Shown here: one piece after another, positions 61,069 through 64,000 of the stretch
Layout of the letters: the number at the start of each line of letters is the position of its first letter
Position numbering within the stretch: the first letter of the stretch is position 1
Source: F23-D06 sp045132055
GTDB taxonomy: Bacteria > Bacteroidota > Bacteroidia > Bacteroidales > WCHB1-69
Reading direction: 5' to 3'
Length of the DNA stretch: 64,000 nt
NCBI GenBank assembly: GCA_045132055.1
Contig: JBGURP010000012.1
Coordinates: forward strand, 94,502 to 158,501
Position numbers and translations under genes: made by a program
Notes under the pieces: model-generated
Told to the model about the DNA's origin: nothing
Database searches by the model: none
Seen by the model: the letters and a program-made list of their open reading frames with translations, nothing else

Positions 61069-62007
61069 ATGAATCCTTTGGTCTCCATCATTGTATCCGT
61101 GTATAACGAAGAAGCCGTCCTGCCGCTTTTTCATCAGGAATTGTCGGCTATCCTCGACCATTTGGCAGACACTGCTGATTTTGAGATTCTCTTTGTCAAT
61201 GACGGCAGCCGCGACAACAGCTGGCAGGTGCTGCAGCGATTGATGGAACAGGATTCCCGCGTGCGGGTCATCCACTTCTCACGCAACTTCGGGCATGAGG
61301 CCGCCATGTTGGCCGGCATTGACCATTGCAAAGGGGAGGCCGCCATCTGCATGGACAGTGATCTGCAACACCCGCCTGCGATGCTACCCCAAATGCTGGA
61401 ACTCTGGCGACAGGGCAAGGATGTGGTCACCATGATGCGCACCGAGCGCGCCGACGGAGGCTGGTACAAACATATCGGGTCCAAGTTGTTCTACAAGCTC
61501 ATCAACAAGATGTCGGATGCCAAGTTGCAAGCCGGCGCATCCGATTTCTTCCTGATTTCGCAACGTGTCATACAGGTGCTCCGAAGCGACTACCGTGAAC
61601 GCACACGCTTCCTGCGCGGCATCATCCAGACGGTCGGATTCGTGAAGGACTCGCTGACCTACGACGCCCCACAACGGGCCGCCGGAGCCAGCAAATATTC
61701 CTTCTGGCGACTGATGAAACTGTCGTTTTCCGCCATCGCATCCTTCTCCAAAACTCCGCTGAAAATCGGCATCTACTCCGGCTTGCTGTTCGTGTTACTG
61801 AGCATCATCCTCATCATCTATTCCATTGTCATGTGGATTGTGGACACCCCCGTGTCGGGCTATACCACCCTGATTATTTTCCTGTCTGCCTTCGCTGGCA
61901 TCCAGCTTTTCGTAACGGGTGTCATCGGCTATTATATCGGATTCATTTTCGATGAAGTGAAACAGAGACCGCAATACATCATACAAGAAATTCTGCCTCA
62001 TGAGTAA
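61069..62007 (+). CDS. GT2 glycosyltransferase, polyprenyl-phosphate sugar synthase type (GtrB/DPM1-like)
   Basis: A 312-residue enzyme. The GT2 catalytic domain (about 1-225) has IIVSVYNEEAVLPLF, FVNDGSRDNSW, HFSRNFGHEAAMLAGIDH, CMDSDLQHPP (DxD metal site) and ASDFFLISQRV. Two C-terminal transmembrane helices (about 235-262 and 270-295) follow, the layout of GtrB, ArnC-type and DPM-like enzymes that transfer a sugar from a nucleotide donor to undecaprenyl phosphate on the inner face. The downstream membrane protein overlaps it by 8 nt and resembles a GT-C enzyme. Together they would form a two-step glycosylation system. A GtrA-type flippase is not adjacent. Confidence 0.92.
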   Translation: MNPLVSIIVSVYNEEAVLPLFHQELSAILDHLADTADFEILFVNDGSRDNSWQVLQRLMEQDSRVRVIHFSRNFGHEAAMLAGIDHCKGEAAICMDSDLQHPPAMLPQMLELWRQGKDVVTMMRTERADGGWYKHIGSKLFYKLINKMSDAKLQAGASDFFLISQRVIQVLRSDYRERTRFLRGIIQTVGFVKDSLTYDAPQRAAGASKYSFWRLMKLSFSAIASFSKTPLKIGIYSGLLFVLLSIILIIYSIVMWIVDTPVSGYTTLIIFLSAFAGIQLFVTGVIGYYIGFIFDEVKQRPQYIIQEILPHE

Positions 62008-63889
62008 ACGAGAAAAATTTCTCTGGATTCTGGCCTACACTGTCACCGCAATACTCACACTACTGCCTTTTTTCCAGGTAGGGTTTACCAATGCGGATGA
62101 TTTCCAATACTACAACACCGCCCAAACCAATTGGGAACACTGGAAATCCGACGCGGCAGCATGCGCACAGGAGGCAGGACGTTTTTACTTTCTCATCACT
62201 CGCTTTTTCTATTACATTCCTTATCTTGTAGATAGTTTCGGTTGGACAAAATTTGTCCAGTACTCAACCCTGATTCTCTGTTATGTTTCATTTTCCTATC
62301 TGATATACCGTATTTTCAAATCCTACAGGCTGGGTGGACTGACACTCCTGTTGCTCATATTCAACACCAATATGGGCTATTATACAGGGTTTAATCCTCC
62401 CACCGCCTATCCTTTCTACTTCCCCTTCTGCATCATTATTTTCATCTGTGGTATATTATCATTCCTCAACTATACAGAAAAAAAGGGATATTGGCGTGTT
62501 TTGCTCAGCGCTTCACTATTTTTCATCTCTTTTCTGTTCTATGAAAACTTTCTTGTCTTCGCCTTGCTGTTCCTTTGCTATCTTTTCATTCGCAATTGGA
62601 AAAAATCAGGGTTTGCAGCATTATGGAAAAGTAAATCCTTTTACCAGGAATTTCTTCCGTACGCCGCAGCTCTTATCCTATATATGGCTTGTTATTTGGG
62701 ATATCGATACTATCTGGTTCATATAGCAGGGATTACCTCACTGTATATTGGCGCAACTGTCGCTTCAGACATCAATGTGGCCAATTTCTTCAATGTGATA
62801 GGCAAACTCACATTCTACAACATTCCTGGAAAAATATACAATTATGGAGAGACCAAGACGCTGATTGTGGAGAACTCCCAGTTAATCTGCGGCCACAAGA
62901 ATACCGTCTGGTTTATCATCACGCACGCCCCTGCCATAGCCTATATCAACGCTTTGGTACAGTGTACGATTTTATGGTTTCTGCTTAAAAAATCCGATTT
63001 TGACAGGATTTCCTGGAAGGCTATTATTATTGGATTTTTCACCGCCCTCATCTATGCGCTGTCTGCCAACGTATTAATCGCCATCACTGAAAAATACAAC
63101 TCCCAGTGGGCTGAATGGATAATGGTATATGTCACTTCATTCTTCTCTTACTTTGGCATCATGTTGGCGATTGCATTAGTCGTGGTGGCCAGTTTGAAGA
63201 TTTTCCGTCACCCTGTTTTGCAAAAGATCATCTGCGTATTATGGTGTATAACGCTCTTCTGTTTCTCTGTCTTCAACTACTACACCTATGACCATTTGGG
63301 CAGGGCATGGAAAAAAAGCCAGAACCGGGTAACCATGCTGCGGCTGATGCAAAATAGGGGTGGTTTTAACAAGATTCCGGAAAATTCATTGATCTACGAC
63401 GAACAGTTGCTGCATATCTCTGAACATGGTTACAGCATCTGTGGCGAGACAGATGATTTAGAAAAATTCCTGATGAAATGCGCTAAACAAAAACAATTCC
63501 ATTTTGCCCAGACGCCAGAAGAACTGCTGTACAAGGCAGCCAAATATCCCGATGTGCCCATCTATTTCATCCAGGCCTCAGAAAGTCAGAAATATGGCGA
63601 GTTGATGATGGTTTTCTCGCATATTTCGCGACTAGATACTGGCAATATTTTCCTGTCCACAGCAGACACGGCAGACATTTTTTACTATTCTCCCACCAAA
63701 GATTTTGTTCTGTTATACGGGAAAAATGCCCAAACGGATTCAGCGCAGTTAAGGACGAAAATGGTCTTCTCCTGCAACAAGCAGCGGAAAGTGACCTGGT
63801 TTACACTTCAGGATAATGGATTGAATCCGTTAGGTTTCAGCATCAGCAATTTGATGTTTCCAACAAATGATACATTATTGCTGCCGTAA
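62000..63889 (+). CDS. Polytopic membrane protein, probable GT-C glycosyltransferase
   Basis: A 629-residue protein with about 11 transmembrane segments in the first 450 residues and a soluble C-terminal domain of about 180 residues. The first helix is followed by GFTNADDFQYYNTAQTNWEHW, an acidic motif in the first extracytoplasmic loop, as in GT-C enzymes that use polyprenyl-phosphate sugars. This, and its 8-nt overlap with the GtrB-like gene, supports the assignment, but no named family was recognised. It would transfer the lipid-linked sugar to an O-antigen, other glycan or protein outside the inner membrane. Base composition is more AT-rich than the preceding genes, hinting at faster change or transfer, as is usual for Gtr-type modifiers. 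Confidence 0.72.
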   Translation: MSKREKFLWILAYTVTAILTLLPFFQVGFTNADDFQYYNTAQTNWEHWKSDAAACAQEAGRFYFLITRFFYYIPYLVDSFGWTKFVQYSTLILCYVSFSYLIYRIFKSYRLGGLTLLLLIFNTNMGYYTGFNPPTAYPFYFPFCIIIFICGILSFLNYTEKKGYWRVLLSASLFFISFLFYENFLVFALLFLCYLFIRNWKKSGFAALWKSKSFYQEFLPYAAALILYMACYLGYRYYLVHIAGITSLYIGATVASDINVANFFNVIGKLTFYNIPGKIYNYGETKTLIVENSQLICGHKNTVWFIITHAPAIAYINALVQCTILWFLLKKSDFDRISWKAIIIGFFTALIYALSANVLIAITEKYNSQWAEWIMVYVTSFFSYFGIMLAIALVVVASLKIFRHPVLQKIICVLWCITLFCFSVFNYYTYDHLGRAWKKSQNRVTMLRLMQNRGGFNKIPENSLIYDEQLLHISEHGYSICGETDDLEKFLMKCAKQKQFHFAQTPEELLYKAAKYPDVPIYFIQASESQKYGELMMVFSHISRLDTGNIFLSTADTADIFYYSPTKDFVLLYGKNAQTDSAQLRTKMVFSCNKQRKVTWFTLQDNGLNPLGFSISNLMFPTNDTLLLP

Positions 63890-63893
63890 AGGC

Positions 63894-63924
63894 AAAAAAA
63901 AGCCCCTCGGAAATCCAAGGGGCT
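63894..63924 (-). terminator. Terminator of the rRNA operon
   Basis: On the minus strand the arm AGCCCCTTGG (63924-63915) pairs with its partner at 63910-63901 with one mismatch and a 4-nt loop, then a T run follows (complement of 63894-63900). It directly follows the 5S rRNA 3' end. Confidence 0.9.
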
Positions 63925-63932
63925 CTGTGGTA

Positions 63933-64000
63933 TTGGGCGACGACCTACTCTCCCACCTGTCAGGGCAGTACCATCGGCGCGGCCGGGCTTAACTTCTCTG
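63933..64000 (-). rRNA. rrf: 5S ribosomal RNA, 3' part
   Basis: The minus strand reads GAGAAGTTAAGCCC, GCCGATGGTACTGC and GGTGGGAGAGTAGGTCG, the conserved 3' two-thirds of bacterial 5S rRNA. The 5' part lies beyond the window. The exact 3' end is estimated. Its orientation means an rRNA operon ends here, convergent with the plus-strand glycosylation genes. Confidence 0.95.

Overview
The window looks like a chromosomal segment of a Bacteroidales bacterium (phylum Bacteroidota). Most start regions carry the Bacteroidota -7 promoter box TAnnTTTG and lack strong Shine-Dalgarno sequences. Two secreted proteins end in type IX secretion system (T9SS) sorting domains. The housekeeping proteins (1100-residue SecA, GSCFA protein, 78-residue AtpC, SulP, Wzz) are of Bacteroidota type. 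No insertion sequence, phage or CRISPR array was found, and gene density is high.

Layout. 1-6688: incomplete giant secreted protein built from FN3-like and adhesin-like modules (minus strand). 6863-11274: secA and a GT4 glycosyltransferase. 11426-12532: acyltransferase 3. 12529-18700 (minus): aspS, a Wzz-like protein, an O-antigen ligase-like protein, a DMT transporter and a threonine aldolase-like enzyme, all overlapping or nearly so. 18999-26079 (plus): uvrD/pcrA, GSCFA gene, queA, purM, a beta-barrel protein and nfo, then tRNA-Glu(CTC). 26270-37269: uvrB, holA, an M48 protease plus an outer-membrane protein, sbcCD, and atpDC at 37033-38783. tRNA-Gly(GCC) lies at 38914.

39085-52201 (minus) is the most unusual region. 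A PlsC-type O-acyltransferase and a GNAT-type N-acyltransferase resemble the GlsA/GlsB glycine-lipid pair of Bacteroides. They are followed by a SpoIIE-type phosphatase fused to an RsbW-like ATPase domain, a STAS anti-sigma-antagonist-like protein, an outer-membrane porin-like barrel and a 2436-residue two-module NRPS of order C-A-T-C-A-T-R. The terminal reductase predicts a peptide aldehyde or alcohol, probably acylated because of the N-terminal C domain. The two adenylation domains each carry a different short repeat element in the same linker (a heptamer array in A1, a perfect 28-bp palindrome in A2).

52321-59272 is the second unusual region. A cobalamin riboswitch (minus) leads into a 1620-residue T9SS-secreted protein with three copies of an unrecognised WVGxGxN-type module. 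Divergent from it is a secreted peptidylarginine deiminase with the same architecture as Porphyromonas gingivalis PPAD. The window closes with a SulP transporter, a GT2/GT-C-like glycosylation pair, and the 3' end of a 5S rRNA gene on the minus strand with its terminator.

Functional assignments come from reading motifs; no database search was run. Start sites were checked against the sequence where the longest open frame began with TTG.
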